A stretch of 64,000 bases of DNA from NCBI RefSeq assembly GCF_000417875.1, contig NW_006920883.1:481202-545201 (forward strand), written 5' to 3'. Positions within the stretch are counted from its first letter, which is position 1. Every line of letters begins with the position of its first letter. Below are positions 33,734 through 46,400 of this stretch, in pieces. This DNA comes from Pseudozyma flocculosa PF-1. Taxonomy: Eukaryota; Basidiomycota; Ustilaginomycetes; Ustilaginales; Ustilaginaceae. The position numbers and the translations under genes are program-made. The notes under the pieces are model-generated. The model was not told the origin of the DNA. It made no database searches and worked only from the letters and a program-made list of their open reading frames with translations.

Positions 33734-35197
33734 GGACGAAAACTCATGCTATCCCAGGCGGAAAAGACAACCTCACGAACAGACATGACCCCGTTACTAT
33801 ACCAATGTCACGCACCGCACAGACTCAGGCAAGCAACAGACGTGTACAGATTCGTCGTACCAACCAGCCCTATCTGCACAATCACGGATTTGCGTCCGAG
33901 GGCGACCACAGACGCGAGGTATCGATACGACCGGGGGCGTCAGCTGCCACTCGTTTGGCGTGTCTGGCTGCTCCTTTTCCCTCCGGTCGATCGGGAGCTG
34001 GAATAGCAGGGGCTGAGCAAAGCTCTGTTTGGCAGAAGCAGCTGTCATGGCAGGTGGCAAATCGATGCCTGCCCAGCCGTAAATGGTAGCGGCGTTTCCA
34101 TCGAGCTCCTTCGGGCGCCTCTGTGCGCCTCGGGCGCTCTTTGCGGGCTGGTTGAGGCAGGCGGCTAGCTGCCGCCCGGCCTGACGGATTCGTCTCGCTC
34201 GATTGTCTCCGCAGACAATGTTACTGGATCCTTTTCTCACGGGGGCATGCTTGGCTACGCGCCCATGGCGCAAGACGATGTGGGTTGGCCGTGCGTCTGG
34301 GCCTCCGGCTGAAGATATCGGACGACGCCCCGAGCACAGGTGAATGAGACGGTCAGTCGGGCTCCTTGACCTCTCATCGACCCGCTTCGCCCCGCCTCGC
34401 CCAACCTCACCAGGCAGGCACGCGCGCTGCGGTGGGGGAACAGACTGGACCGTCCGGCAACCCCCACAAGCCCAAGGGTAAGTAGGTGGCTGGTAGCCGC
34501 CTTCAAGCTGGCAGCCGTCGCCACACGAACGGATCGTACGGCCACTCTAGTCGAGGCACGACGGCATAGCGTTCCGGATCCAGGACAGGGGGACGTCCGC
34601 TACCGGTCTTGCAGTCGACGCCTTCCTCTTCCCGAGCCGGTAGTCACCCATCAAGCTCTCTGTCCAGACTCGCAACCTGTTCCTCACAAAGACCTGAACG
34701 AAGGGTACAGGATCGTTTGAGTGCGTCGAGTTCCTCGTCTCCATTTGAGGCTTGATTTGTGGACAGTGTGCAGCCGGACAGAGGCGACATCGGCTTGCGT
34801 AAGCCCACGGTTGAGCTGCTGTCTGGCACGGTACAAATGCAACATGGTTCCGACCTCGTAGCGGACAAGGAGTGCGTGGTCGAGACTGTGCCGGTGGCGG
34901 GTCGGATCTTTGCGCCGGGATGCTGCCGCGTCGAGCGTGGGGTGTCGTGGCAGGGGGGCTGAGGGGCATGGATTACAGGCAGCAACGGCAGCAGCAGGCG
35001 AAGAAGACGGGATATCCACAAATTAGACAGAGGGCCGAAGTCACCCTAAGATCCACATGAGAGCCGACGACGAGACGCAAAGAGCGAGAGAAGAGAACAG
35101 AAGAGGTATAGCAGTCGGCGGACGACGGGCGGCGGGCGCCTTCCATTGTTGCCGTTCTCAAGGCATTGACGTGACAGGGTGACGCGTCCAGCGAGAC
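33734..35197. other. Gene-free convergent interval between KHA1 and the GATA gene
   Basis: Nothing recognisable was found in 1.46 kb apart from chance open frames. Both genes end towards it, so it should hold two 3' ends and terminators. Confidence 0.45.
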
Positions 35198-37594
35198 CTA
35201 GGCCTCATCCATCGGCCTCTCGTCGCCCGTCGTCGCGCCAAGCTGGTGCGCGGGCGGCTCCGCCTGCTGCCCAGCCTGGATGCTCGCATCCATGCCCATC
35301 GTCTTGCTCGTCTCATCGTGCGAGCCTTCCGCCGCCGTCATGATCGGAGCCGGCGTCGGGGCAGCCGGGACGTGGACGGTGCTGTCGTCGTGCATTTGCA
35401 TCGCGCCCACAGCCGCAGCGCCGGACACAGCCGGCGCAGCGGATGACGACGGGATCGAAGCGGTGGCGGCCGACGAGGAGACTGCGGGGGCATCAGAGAC
35501 GCCCAACGGCGAGTGATGCATCTCGCCCACGCCCTGGTTTCGGAGCTGCGGGGCAATCGACGAGTCATCGTGGCTGGACGTCGTAGTCGGCGCCGCCACG
35601 TCAGATGGGCCACCAGCGTGCGACAGCAGCGGCAAGCTCGCGCTGCTCGATACCATCGTCGACTCGAGCCCCGTCGGCGCCCTCGATACGGGCATCGCGA
35701 AGCTGCGGTCGTCGGACGACGAGCGCGATGGCGTACCGTTGATTCCCGTGGTCCCAGAAGGGCCAGCACCGTCGCCGGCGCCGCCACCAGAGCGGCCGGG
35801 CGGCGCTCCGCCAATGTTGTGCGCCTTGGTTGATGCGCGCAGCTCCTCGATCGTCACTGGCGGCGGCGGGACCAGCGGGATGCCGCCCTCGGGCAGCTCC
35901 TCCTGCATCGCCCGCTGCCGGTTGCGCACCAGCTTGGAGTAGTGCAGCCCGCACGCATTGCACAGCGTGCGCGCGCCATCGGGACCCCTCCGCCACTCGG
36001 GCGTCTCGAGCGTGCCGCACGAAGCGCAAGGCGACATGACGGGCGCCCGGCTGCGCTTCTTGTACACGGGTCCCTTGTGCTCCGAAGAATCCTTGGCCGA
36101 CGAGCCCGTCGCGTCCATGCTGTCGTCCGGGCCAAGGGTCGAGCCTCCTGGCGTCCTCGGCGCGTCGCCTCCGGCCTGTGTTTGGCCCGAGCCGGACTGG
36201 TTGCCGCCCGCAGCGGCATCGCCGCCAGGTTCGGCCTTGGCATCGCCCTTTTCCGAGCGTCGACGCTTGCGCGCGGTGCCTGCGCAGTGAGAAGGAGAGA
36301 GGGAGGCGAATGTGGCAGAGGGGGTCAGCGCCATGCGAATCGTCGCCCAGCCCCGTCGTCCAAACACTCACTCTGCCTGGGGCCGCCACCGCCCCGCTTT
36401 CGCCCGCTGGAAAATACCGAGAGGTCGTAAGGAGAGTAGGTGGCGAGCATGTTGAGCGGACCGGCGCGGCTCGGCGTCGATGGAGCCGAGAAATCGTACA
36501 GGCTGCGCGTCTGGTCGTCGTTGGGCGCGGCGGCCGCGATCTCGGGCGATGACAGCAGCGAGGTCAGTGCCTGGGTGATGCTGAGCGCTCGCCCGACGGC
36601 GGCCTGCACATCGATGGCCCGAGGGATGGCGCCCTTGTTGATGTGGGCGGCAGTGAAGTTGGCAATCGTCGCGGCAGCAGCGTGGATCTGTGTGGGAGCG
36701 TCATCGCGGACATGGAAGGAGGTGAGCGGAGGTCGAGGACGGTTAGTGAGCCATTCATCATCGACGAGAGGCGCGGTAAAGCCATCCTAAGCGGAGAAGC
36801 GACCGGAGACGCGAGCCGCTTGCATCATGCCCTGAACTCACCCCTCGCAGGTCTTCGGCAATCTTCTTGGACAGCGTTGGCTCGGCCGTTGAAGCAGCGG
36901 GAGCGGCTTGAGAGTCGCCGGTAGCGGAGCTGGACGCCTGTTCGGGGCCTTGAGGGGCGTCGCTCGGGATGCCGTTGGCTGGTGCAGCGCCAGGCTCGCG
37001 GCTCGCAGTCGCGTCGTCGCCCGCGCTCGGGCCATCCTGAGGGTGGCTGCTGGCCGCTGTAGTGTCCTTTGGAGCCTCCGCATAGGCGGCCGAGACCGAA
37101 CTGGACTGGAGTTCGGCGAGTGCCTGGAGCGTGGCGGCGTGGGTAAGGTCGTGCTGGTCCGGTTGGCCGTCGTCGATGGGTGCCTGGGCTCCATCTTCGG
37201 CCGCCCCAGATGGCTCCGGCTGCGGCGGTTCGGGGTGAGGTGTCAGCGCTGCATTGCCGTGCGACTCTTGCTGCTGCTGTTGCTGTTGCTGCTGGGGCGC
37301 GGGTGGGGGCGGCTGCTGCTGCTGCGGCGAGGTGACACCGTTGACCGGGGGCGACTGGTGCGAAGCATGGTGGTCCGAAGAGACGTCGAGGCGGGATGCA
37401 TCCTTTGTTTCGCTCTGCTCGTTCGAGAGTGTGTCGCCGACGTGAGTGTAAGGCTCGCTGTCGAAGTGCATCCCCGACGCCTTGACTAGACCTGATCCAA
37501 ACAGGCTCTGAGTATGATCGTGCTCGTGGCTGCTGTGGATGTCGCCGGCACCTCCGTTGCCGGTGTTGTCAGCGTCGACTTGGCCAGAAGACAT
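35198..37594 (-). CDS. GATA-type zinc-finger transcription factor
   Basis: The exons are 36842-37594, 36372-36687 and 35198-36279, with in-frame joins, giving 716 residues. The zinc finger reads CASCGTLETPEWRRGPDG and then TLCNACGLHYSKL, i.e. Cys-X2-Cys-X18-Cys-X2-Cys. The 18-residue loop is the type seen in fungal WC-1/WC-2-like and plant factors, not the 17-residue loop of AreA-like factors. A basic tail (VRNRQR) follows the finger. Upstream is a basic stretch TARKRRRSEK across the second junction. The N-terminal half is disordered with a (Q)9 run. A conserved-looking helical segment (HAAAATIANFTAAHINKGAIP) is encoded by exon 2. No PAS domain was seen. The specific target pathway cannot be inferred. 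Confidence 0.9.
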
Positions 37595-40500
37595 GGTGAT
37601 CGATATGTGCGGGGCCGTAGCTCGGTTGTGGACCGCGATGAACGGTGCCCGAAGCTGCGCGTGCAAGTCTGGTCGAAGCGCAGCGGATAGCAAAGGCGCG
37701 TGCGATCAGTCCCGAGGGGGTCAGAGCCGAGCGGATCGAATGTTGAAACACGCCGTGTTGCGGTGATGGTTGGCGGCCGGCTAGCACGGTGGGTCGAGGG
37801 TGATGGCCCCGATGGGACGCGGATCGGCGGCAGTGAGGGCGGATTTACGCGTCGTGGCGGCGTGGGAGGTGGAGGCGAGGACGTCTCGGTCCTCGATGAT
37901 GTCGAGTGTGAGCAAGCGACGGTCGTCGAGATGAACCGAGGGCCAAAGCGGTAGAGACAGTCGAGAGGAACGGCCAGTCGCCGGCAAGTTGACGGTTGAC
38001 GCGCCCGATGGCGGAGTGGGGCTGAGCAGCAGCAAGTCGAGCAGAGACGAGCGAGGCCGCCAGACGGGAGGTGGCAGTGACGGGTCACAGAGACGCGCGA
38101 GGAAGGGGAGCCCGGAGGTGGTCGTAGCTCGATGGTGTTGGGATAGACTGGTGACGACCGACGGCGATGGTTGCCGGTGGATGGGCGATGCCGGATGTCG
38201 GTGATGGTGGTTGAAGATGGACGGCGGGGCCAGAGCGAGGCGGGGGAGCCAAAGGATGCCCGATCTGGAAGCCAAAAAAGCCGGCCAGATGAGATCAGGA
38301 AGGCCGCCAATCCAAAATCGGATGCCGGAAAGGGCGGGCGCCGAGCGACAAACACGCGAAGAGAGCCGCCGAGCTTCGACTGCCAAAAGGGAGGTGCGGT
38401 GGACCGGCCGGATCACGGATCGACTCGGAGGGTGGGGAGGGTGGCGATGGTGGTCGGATGCAAAGGAGAGATGGCACGAGGCGATCAGGGGCAATGCGAG
38501 TTGGAGAGTGTAGGTGGTGTGGGCTGCGTGGATGGAAGCCAGAGAGGAGCCAGACCTACCGGTACCAGGCCAGGCAGGGGGCAGAAGTGTATGTGGTGCC
38601 GTGCGGTTCGTGCGGGTGCACCCTCGTCGGACGGCCAGAGCCGGGCAGCCAGCCAGCCAACGCACGCGCGTCTGTTCGCCTCGGCCTCAGAAAGAGGATC
38701 GGCAGGGGGCGAGGGCCAGCCCCAGCAGGCCAGGCCCAGGCCAGGCGCCGATCTGGAAAGCCTCTTGGGCACAGAACCAGGGCGAAAAAAATCCAAGATG
38801 GCATCGCGCGCACCGATCGATCGAGCCAGCCAAATCGGCGGCCGGCCAGCCCCAGGGCCCTCGACGAGGCAAGCGTGAAAGCGGCCTGGCCAGGCAGGGC
38901 AGGGCAGGCCAGGCCTCTGGCGGTCCATCGGCGTCGATCGGGGCCACCAGCGAACCAAGGGCGAGCTGGCCCGGCCTGCCATGCACCCGAGCTGCCTGCC
39001 TGCTCCCGAACCTCGGGCAGCTTGTGGTGGTGGCTGCGGTCTGGTGTTGAGGACTTGGCCGCCAGAGAGCCGTGTCCGTGGCTCCACCGCCCCGCGGGCG
39101 TCGCTCATCCCTGCTTCTGCATGCGTACGTGTGCCAAGCTGAGCAGGCGTCACGAAGCACCACGTCGCACCTTGGCTCGTCTCTGGGGCCCGATGCTCCG
39201 GGTCGTCAGGCGCGTCAGTCTCTTTCCTCCCAGCGTGTCGCTGCCGCTCTATCCTCTCCTCTTCTTGGCTTTACGCTCTCGTCGTCGTCGCCATCGCGCG
39301 CTCTCGCCCTGGATCGCCCCTGGACTGCGTATATGCATCGGTGTTGCGGATTGCCAGGGACAAAGTCACGAGGTGGCGGCCAAGGGCAACTCTGAAGACT
39401 GATCAGAATTGGCTTTGCCCTGGTCGCTGCTTCGCCCTGGATGAAACTGGTCGTTCAGATGGCCGAGAACGCATCGAGCTCGCTCGGGGAGAAAGCGACA
39501 GAGCGCCAGCCAGCATAGGTCCGATCGCTCCAGGTACCAGGCCCGAGACACGTCGCGACCAGCACGCATACGACGTACCGCCGCCCGGCTCGAGGGTGGC
39601 ATCGCGAGTCTCAGCCACGCGAGCATGTTGTCGGCCGGGCTCGGAAACGGCGCGGCCAGGCATTGCTGATCCCTCGCTCTTGGCTGTCGAGCCGGGCTTG
39701 GCCGGTCACGCCGGGAGAGAGGGCCCTTGGGCTGTTTCCCACAAGGGGTTCGATCAACGCGACACGCTCCGACGCAACGCAGACCTTGGTTTCAGACGGG
39801 AGGCCTGGTCGGCGGTGACAGGGCTGCGGGGTTGGGGATGGACGCAGACACGCAGCAGCGCGACAGAGAAAGACGCAAGCAAGAAGAAGGCGTATCACAC
39901 CGTTCTTGGCTCCCGTCAGCCTGGAGATACAGAGTCATGGTTCGGGACAGGCTCTGCTGGTGTCTTGACTTTGACTCATCCGCGCTTGGTGGCGATGCTG
40001 CCCAGCCCACGCGGCGCTGTCCTCTCGTCGCGATCATGTTTGCTCGTATGTCCGCCACGCCGAGCGCTTCCCGCACCTCGGGTCGCCACAACCTGGAGGC
40101 CGGAGGGATAACCTGCTAGCCTGCCATGAAACGGCGGCGACACGGGGCCGGACTACTCTTGCTGAGCACCACGCGTGAGAGCGTGCGCAACCTTTCTAGT
40201 GTCGCAGGCGCGCAGTCGATGCGCAGGTGGTGTGCACCGTGCGTATTGTACCGTGCTTGCTTGGTGGAAAGGTGCGGAGGCGGCCCCAAACGTCGTACGT
40301 ACATACGCGTGCGTGTTTGGACGTGGCACCAGCGCCACCGTTTATGCAAAACGAGGAGGCCAGGCTAGGCCCGTCGAAGAAGGAAAAAGTAGCCGCTCGT
40401 CTTTATGGGCTCCGGAGACCGGCCGGCAGCCCGAGCTGGCAGCAAGAAGGAGTGGTCGACACACCGTGAAGAAGAGTCGGCCCGGGATCCGACCGTCTGG

Positions 40501-42146
40501 CGCCGACACCGGCAAACGACAGCAGGTAGCCCTGGCGAACTCGGTCTGGACGACGAGGCAAAGAGAGAACGCCACACCGAAACGGGTAGTGGATGGCGAG
40601 GCTAGGAAGCTGAGCCTCTCTGGCGACGGCAAGGTCAGGCTGCATCGTGCTCAATCAAGTGCGAACGAGCCTGTGTGGCTGCGAAGTCCAGCTCGGCGGA
40701 GGATGGTCGACGGCCGCACCCCGAGGGCCAAAGTCGCCCTTTGTGATCCGCGAAAACGATCTTAGAGCCAGAGGAGCCTTGCCAGGCCTGGACGTTGGCG
40801 GAGGAAGGCGGTAGCGCGGGCATCGTCTGACTCGCCACCCACCACCCGCGACGACGGGACGCGCTCTCCGGACTCTTCCAGCCAGCGACCGGGTGGCATA
40901 GGAGCGCCCTTCGGGATATCGTTTCCGGCCCGAGCCAGGGCGGACGAGACAGGTAAGTACTTGGATCGACAGCGCAGGTGGGTAGAGACACGGCGCGGCC
41001 CCGCTGTTACGTTGCGTTGCGTTGCCTTGTGTCGATGCCAGCAACACTACGTAGGCCCGTGGGGGGCACCAGCAGCATTGTTCGACGCCCGGCGCACGGT
41101 GGCGGGGCCTTTCGGCGAACCATTCTCGGGACCAGCCAGCATCGATCACCCGCCCGCCCAGGCTACAAGCTGCGCGGTAAGTAGTTAGCAAAGTGTGGGT
41201 GGTCGGGTGGCTGCTCTCTGCCGTCGGCCTCGACGGCTCAGGGATGGGTGGGGGCGAAAGCATATGGCAGGCAAGGCAGGCTCGCAAGGAAGAAGAGCGG
41301 CGAACGAGGCCCGCATCCCTCTCAATCTACTCGATCATTCGCCCGACGAGGGATCAGCATGCCGGCGAGCTTCGGCCATTACCCTCGGTGGGGCACGGGC
41401 GCGCGGACGTGGGGTCCGGCTGGCAACGTTACCTGGTGTCGTGAGCGCTACCCCCTACCGACGTCTCGAAAGGCCTTTGGATCCAGTCGGTGGCGTATAC
41501 ATCCCTTCGCCCGTGCCACGGCGAAGGTGCCGTGCAACGTCGACTGCGCAATCTGCTGGACCCTTTGTCGAGCAGCCAAGGACGATGCCGGGCGTTGACA
41601 CGAGAGCTTGCCTCGCGACTGCTCTGCCTCTTTGTTGGATCGAGGGCGGCCCGACCTGGCCAGGCAGGCTACGGTACCACGGGCCGGCACGACGGGCCAA
41701 CGACATTGAGCAGCAACGACGAGGCACGGTCGCAGAGTAATTCTGGGAGCAAGTGGTAGAGTGTGTGTGTGGCGTCGCTGTACGTTCTGACCGTGAGCGG
41801 GCGCCCGAGGAGGGGTCCACGAGCAAGAAGCAAGAGGCCTGGCCTGGCTGTTAGGGGAACGCGGAGGACCAGACGGTCGGTGGCGGCGGCCGCGGCCTGC
41901 AACAGAGAGAGCAGCGGTGACGGGATGGGGCCGAGGCGAGGTGAAGCCTCCAGGCAGACCACAGGTAGGGCAGGCCAGGCCCGTCCAGGGGCAAGCCGAC
42001 GTCGAGGCGTGCCTGGCGCTGGTTGCGCTCGAGCCTCTCTCTCTCGAGATCTCTCTCTCTCCCCCTCTCATATCCCTCTCCCGCACCCCCTGCCTGGCCT
42101 CTGTATGTGCTGCTTGGTGACCGGCGAGCTGAAGCGGTGCGGTCGG

Positions 42147-42176
42147 TGTGCTGTGCTGTGCTGTGCTGTGCTGTGT
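42147..42176 (+). repeat. Pentanucleotide microsatellite (GCTGT)n
   Basis: About six tandem copies of GCTGT, degenerating into GCTGC and GCGCTG at the right end. Confidence 0.85.
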
Positions 42177-42292
42177 TGCGCTGCGCTGTGCTCTCTTTTG
42201 CTTTTTCTCGCTTGGGAGAGCGCGGACCACGGGCCCCTTGCGCCGCCGCCTCCAGGCGGGCCAGAGAAGAGGCGCGCGTTCGAGGGGCGGGC

Positions 42293-42330
42293 AGGCCAGG
42301 CCAGGCTAGGCTAGGCTAGGCTAGGCCAGC
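42293..42330 (+). repeat. Pentanucleotide microsatellite (AGGCY)n
   Basis: Mixed AGGCC and AGGCT units in tandem. The motif is the same as that scattered in other intergenic stretches. Confidence 0.85.
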
Positions 42331-42479
42331 GGCGCCGGTGTGCGTGTGTGTGTTTCTGGCCTGCAGCCGCCCACGCCCGCCCGCCGCCGAGGAGGCTAGG
42401 CTAGGCCTTAGGCTGGGCGCTGGCCTAGCCTGGCCCGCTCGCTCTCTGTCTCTGGTGGCCACCTAGCTGTCATCTCATC

Positions 42480-42550
42480 TTGCTTGATCCTCGTCCTCGC
42501 TCTCATCCTCGCTCTCCTCCTCGCTCACCCTCTCGCTCTCATCCTCTCTG
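42480..42550 (+). promoter_or_regulatory. CT-rich tract upstream of the RasGEF gene
   Basis: About 70 bases almost entirely of C and T, built from CTCATCCTCG-like units, lie roughly 0.9 kb before the RasGEF start codon. CT-rich tracts next to transcription start sites are common in filamentous fungi and basidiomycetes. The start site itself is not known. Confidence 0.45.
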
Positions 42551-43405
42551 TCTCGTTCTTGCGCCTTTCAACCACACTGCCGAACAGCGGCGCTGCGGAC
42601 ACGGAGCAATACTCTACTCTACATACTACCACCCTGCCGCCCCTACACCGCCGAACCTACACCGCACCGAGACCCTCGACCACTCTGGCGCCGACCGCCC
42701 GTTCTTTCTCTGCTGCGTCGTCTTGCCAGTCTTCCCCTGCTCAGTCTACAACACCACTCTGTGACGCGCTGCTGCTTGCTGCTCGTCTGCCAACCCTCCG
42801 GTGCTCCCCGACCCTCCCCGCCTTTTCCGACCTCCTGCATTCCAAGACACTCCTCTGCCGACTTGGTGCGACCGCTCCGCCTGGCCGCTTGATCACGAAC
42901 TTTGTCGCCTTCTGCAGGCTGCGCCTCGCTCTTCTCGTCCATCAGCTGCGTCCAGGATCCTTGCTCTCGAGAGGTATCGACGCAATTCTTGCCGCCTTCG
43001 TGCAATCGTTGCCGCCCTCGTCCAGACAGCCTTGCACTCGCCAGCGCAGTAGCGCCGCTCGCTCCTATCCTTCCACCGCATCGCCAGACTTGCTCGCCGA
43101 CGATGACCACCCAAGCCGGCCATTGATACTCGCCCCACGCAACGCACCTCCTTGTCACGCCTGCTCTCGCCCCGCCCCTCACTGCGAGCCCGGACGTCGT
43201 GACCTACTTCTTTGCGCTCTCTGCATCCGATCTGCGATCGCGATCGAAAGCGAAACCTTTCAGAGCGCCAATCGCGGCTGGCGGACTCTTTCGACGCTCC
43301 AACGGCGGCGCATTGCAACGACTGTCGCTCGCTCCGAACAGGGCTCCGCGCACCTGAGACCGCCGCTCCTCTACCGGCCCGCATCGGGGCTCGTCAAGCA
43401 ACACC

Positions 43406-46400
43406 ATGGAGGAGCCGCTTGATCGAGGCGAGCGAAAGAGGCCGTCCCTGGCGGCGTTCTGGGAGCGGCCCGCAAAGGACGGTGCAGCCGCTGCTGCCTC
43501 AGATACACAATCGTCTCGCCCGTCCGCCGCCCCACCGCCATTGCAGGCAGCTGCAGGCAGTGCAAAGACCCTACCTCGCTCGCAAGGGGCCGGCTCCTTT
43601 GTCGGCGTGCAGAGGCTCATCCAGCAGTACTCGGCCTCGTCGGCGGGCGGCGCCGCCCCAGCTGGCCCCTCCGAGACGCCAAAGCCTTTGAGGCGAGTCC
43701 GCGTCTCTGCAGCCCACACGCCCGCCGCTGCCGATCAGCCTGCCAAAGAGGCAGGCCCAGCCGCGGCTGCGGAATTCGCCAGCCCGACCCGGTCACGTTC
43801 CTGGAGCAAAGGAGGAGCGGCCAACCCGCCAGATGCCGCTCCGTCTGAGACCGCTGCAGCCACCGAACAGGGCCTGAACCGGTCCGATGACGCAGCAACG
43901 CCGGCGCTACCAGCAGCGGCCGTGCCACCCGCATTGATCGTGCCCATGGTCATCGAGCCGTCCGATACCGCTTCCGGACTGGCCCAAGAGGATCCGGGGA
44001 CCAAGAGCGGGCCACACTCTCCGATCATCGCCTCCGCCGAGGCCATGGGAGGTGCGGATGAGCCCAAGGCGACCGTCAGCATCGACGCGGGCACAGCCTC
44101 GAGTGCTTCTGGCTCGGATGCAGTGCATCGGCTCCCGGGAAGCTCTGGGATGGTTGCGAGCGCATCGGCCGACAGCGCCGCCTCTTCGACCGGTCACGGT
44201 GGCGGGCGTGGCGGCGCTGGCTTCGAGCCCATCATTCCACGACGGTCGTTGTCCTACGACCTCGGTGCCGACTCGGACAAGACCTTCAGCACGAGGCCGC
44301 GCAGCGCGACGCGGTCCTACCTTGCCGCCGACGACGAGCCGCGCGAGGAGCGGCGGCAGCTGAGCCGCACCGATTTCGGCGACGAGGCGGCCTACCTTGC
44401 CTACCGAGACGCGGAAAAGTCAAGGCGGATGAAGAAGACGCTGCGCGAACAGCTCAAGCGGCGGAGCAAGCGGCGGTCCGGCAGCGTGCAGGCTGGCGAA
44501 GCCGCCGCAGGTGGCTATAGCCACGGCGGCTCGCCGGTGACTTCGACGGCGGTGGCGGCCATGCTGGGACGGGACGAGGCCTTCGGAGCCCAGGCTAAGC
44601 TGGCCCGCCCGCCGCGCTCCACCCACTCTGCCTCGAGCAGCGTCTCTTCGACGCAACAGCAGCAGCGGGTGCCGCAGCGGCATGAGCGGCCTGGCCACGG
44701 CCGACAGATCTGGATCGACTCCGGGTCCTCCTCGAGCTCTCGCGACTTTGATCATGAGACCGAGCATGACCAAGACCTCGCTCAATCTGGCCTGAGCAGC
44801 CCTCGCAGTCTCGTCGACACCTTCTACGATGCCGAGCTGTCCGGATCCTCACCGACCAAGATCCCTCCGGAAGCCTCCTTCCTGCCTCGTAGCTCGACCC
44901 ACGGCAGCGGCGGCGGCGGCGGCGGGCACGGTGGGACCAGGTCGTCGAAGCGGGACAAGGAGCGCTCGCTCTCCCTCGCCGAGGAGTCTGATCAGCTCGA
45001 TGCACCTTGGCTGAGCTTGGGAAGCCCGACGCTGCATGAGCCGACATCGACCAGCACGCTGCGGCAGGACGCGATGCAGCAGCAGGAGCGCGCCAAGCCC
45101 TCCGCTGTCGATCAGACGCCTTCGAGGGTGGACCTGACGGCGTCGAGCTCTAGGTCGAGCTCTTCGACGTCCGCCGACCTGGCAGCATCGCACCAACGCT
45201 GGCTGGCCATTTCGAGCGCCAGCGGGGCCTCGACCAGCTCGGCACCCAGCAGCTCGCCCGTCTCTCCGGCCAGCCATTCGTTTGGACCGTCCGCCATGAG
45301 CCCAACCACCTCGCAGTCGTTCCACGCTGTCGGCGGGCCCGTCGTCGCGACCCCATTGCGGTCGCATCGCACGGGCGCGGCCCTCCCTCCACCACGGCCG
45401 ACGCCCAACTCGCCGCTGCCCCCGCCACCGCCTGGCGCGAATCCGCCGGGACGCAGCAGCAGCCGCATGCGCGGCTACACCGCGGCCGTACACCCCAGCG
45501 TCGGCGTACGCACTGGCCTCGATGACGCCAACGGTCGGAATCGCAGCTTCAGCCTTGGGCAGGGCGCGCTCGCGGGGGCAGATGCCTCTGTTTCGAGAGA
45601 GCGGCCCGCACCGGCGACGGCTCCGTTGACGACCATCGATGGCGGTCTTGGCGTGGCAGGCGCCACCCCGGCATCGATTCCAGTCGGCCGGCCATCTGGT
45701 CTGCCACCGACGTTGGCGCAGATGGGCCGCTCGATGTCATCGATGGCCGCACCCTCGGTGCCGAGCGACCCTGTGCCCACACCGCAGGCGTCGACGACGC
45801 TCGGTCCCAGCGGCACGATCCGAGGCCGCCCGCGAGGCTTCACGGTGGGCGCGGTTCCAGCGAGCTCTGGCCACGGTACCTACAACGCGTCTGGCCGCAT
45901 GCTCGTAACGAGCAAGTCGAGACCGCGCTCGCTGCTCTGCAACGAGATCGTGCCGGGTCTGGACCTGGCCGAGCGTCGCGCGCCGACGATCAACTCACCC
46001 CTGGAGCGGCTCAACGTGCAGTTTGCGGCCTCCTCGAGCTCCCCTGCCAGCTTGGCGGCCGGTTCGGCAGCCGCGAGACGCCACGAAGCAGCCAACGCCT
46101 CGACTGCCCCGCTTGATGACCGGCACGATGCACCGTCTTCATCTCATCGCACCGCCTCCGAGCGCGGAGAGGCTGCCAATGGTGGTGCCGACGATGCTGC
46201 GAGCGACCGTCGGCCCAGTATCGGTGGTCGCAGCCGGAGCGGTAGCAGCGCGAGCCTGCTTCAGCAAGTCAAGTCGCAACCCAAGTCGCACGCCAGCTTC
46301 GTTATCGCCGTCGTCGGCCACAGCCAGGCGGGCAAATCGACCGTCATCAAGAAGGGGCTGAGGCAATTTGGACTGTCCAAGCCGCACGTGCTGTCGGAAA

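Larger units (their letters stand above)
37595..43405. other. Gene-free 5.8-kb divergent interval (GATA / RasGEF)
   Basis: The largest gap between genes here, apart from the repeat island. The open frames have no recognisable domains on either strand. It contains many copies of AGGCC/GGCCT-type motifs (for example 38735-38755, 38885-38925, 41835-41850) and pentanucleotide runs at 42147-42176 and 42293-42330. It could hold long leaders, a non-coding RNA or an unrecognised fast-evolving gene. Confidence 0.45.
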
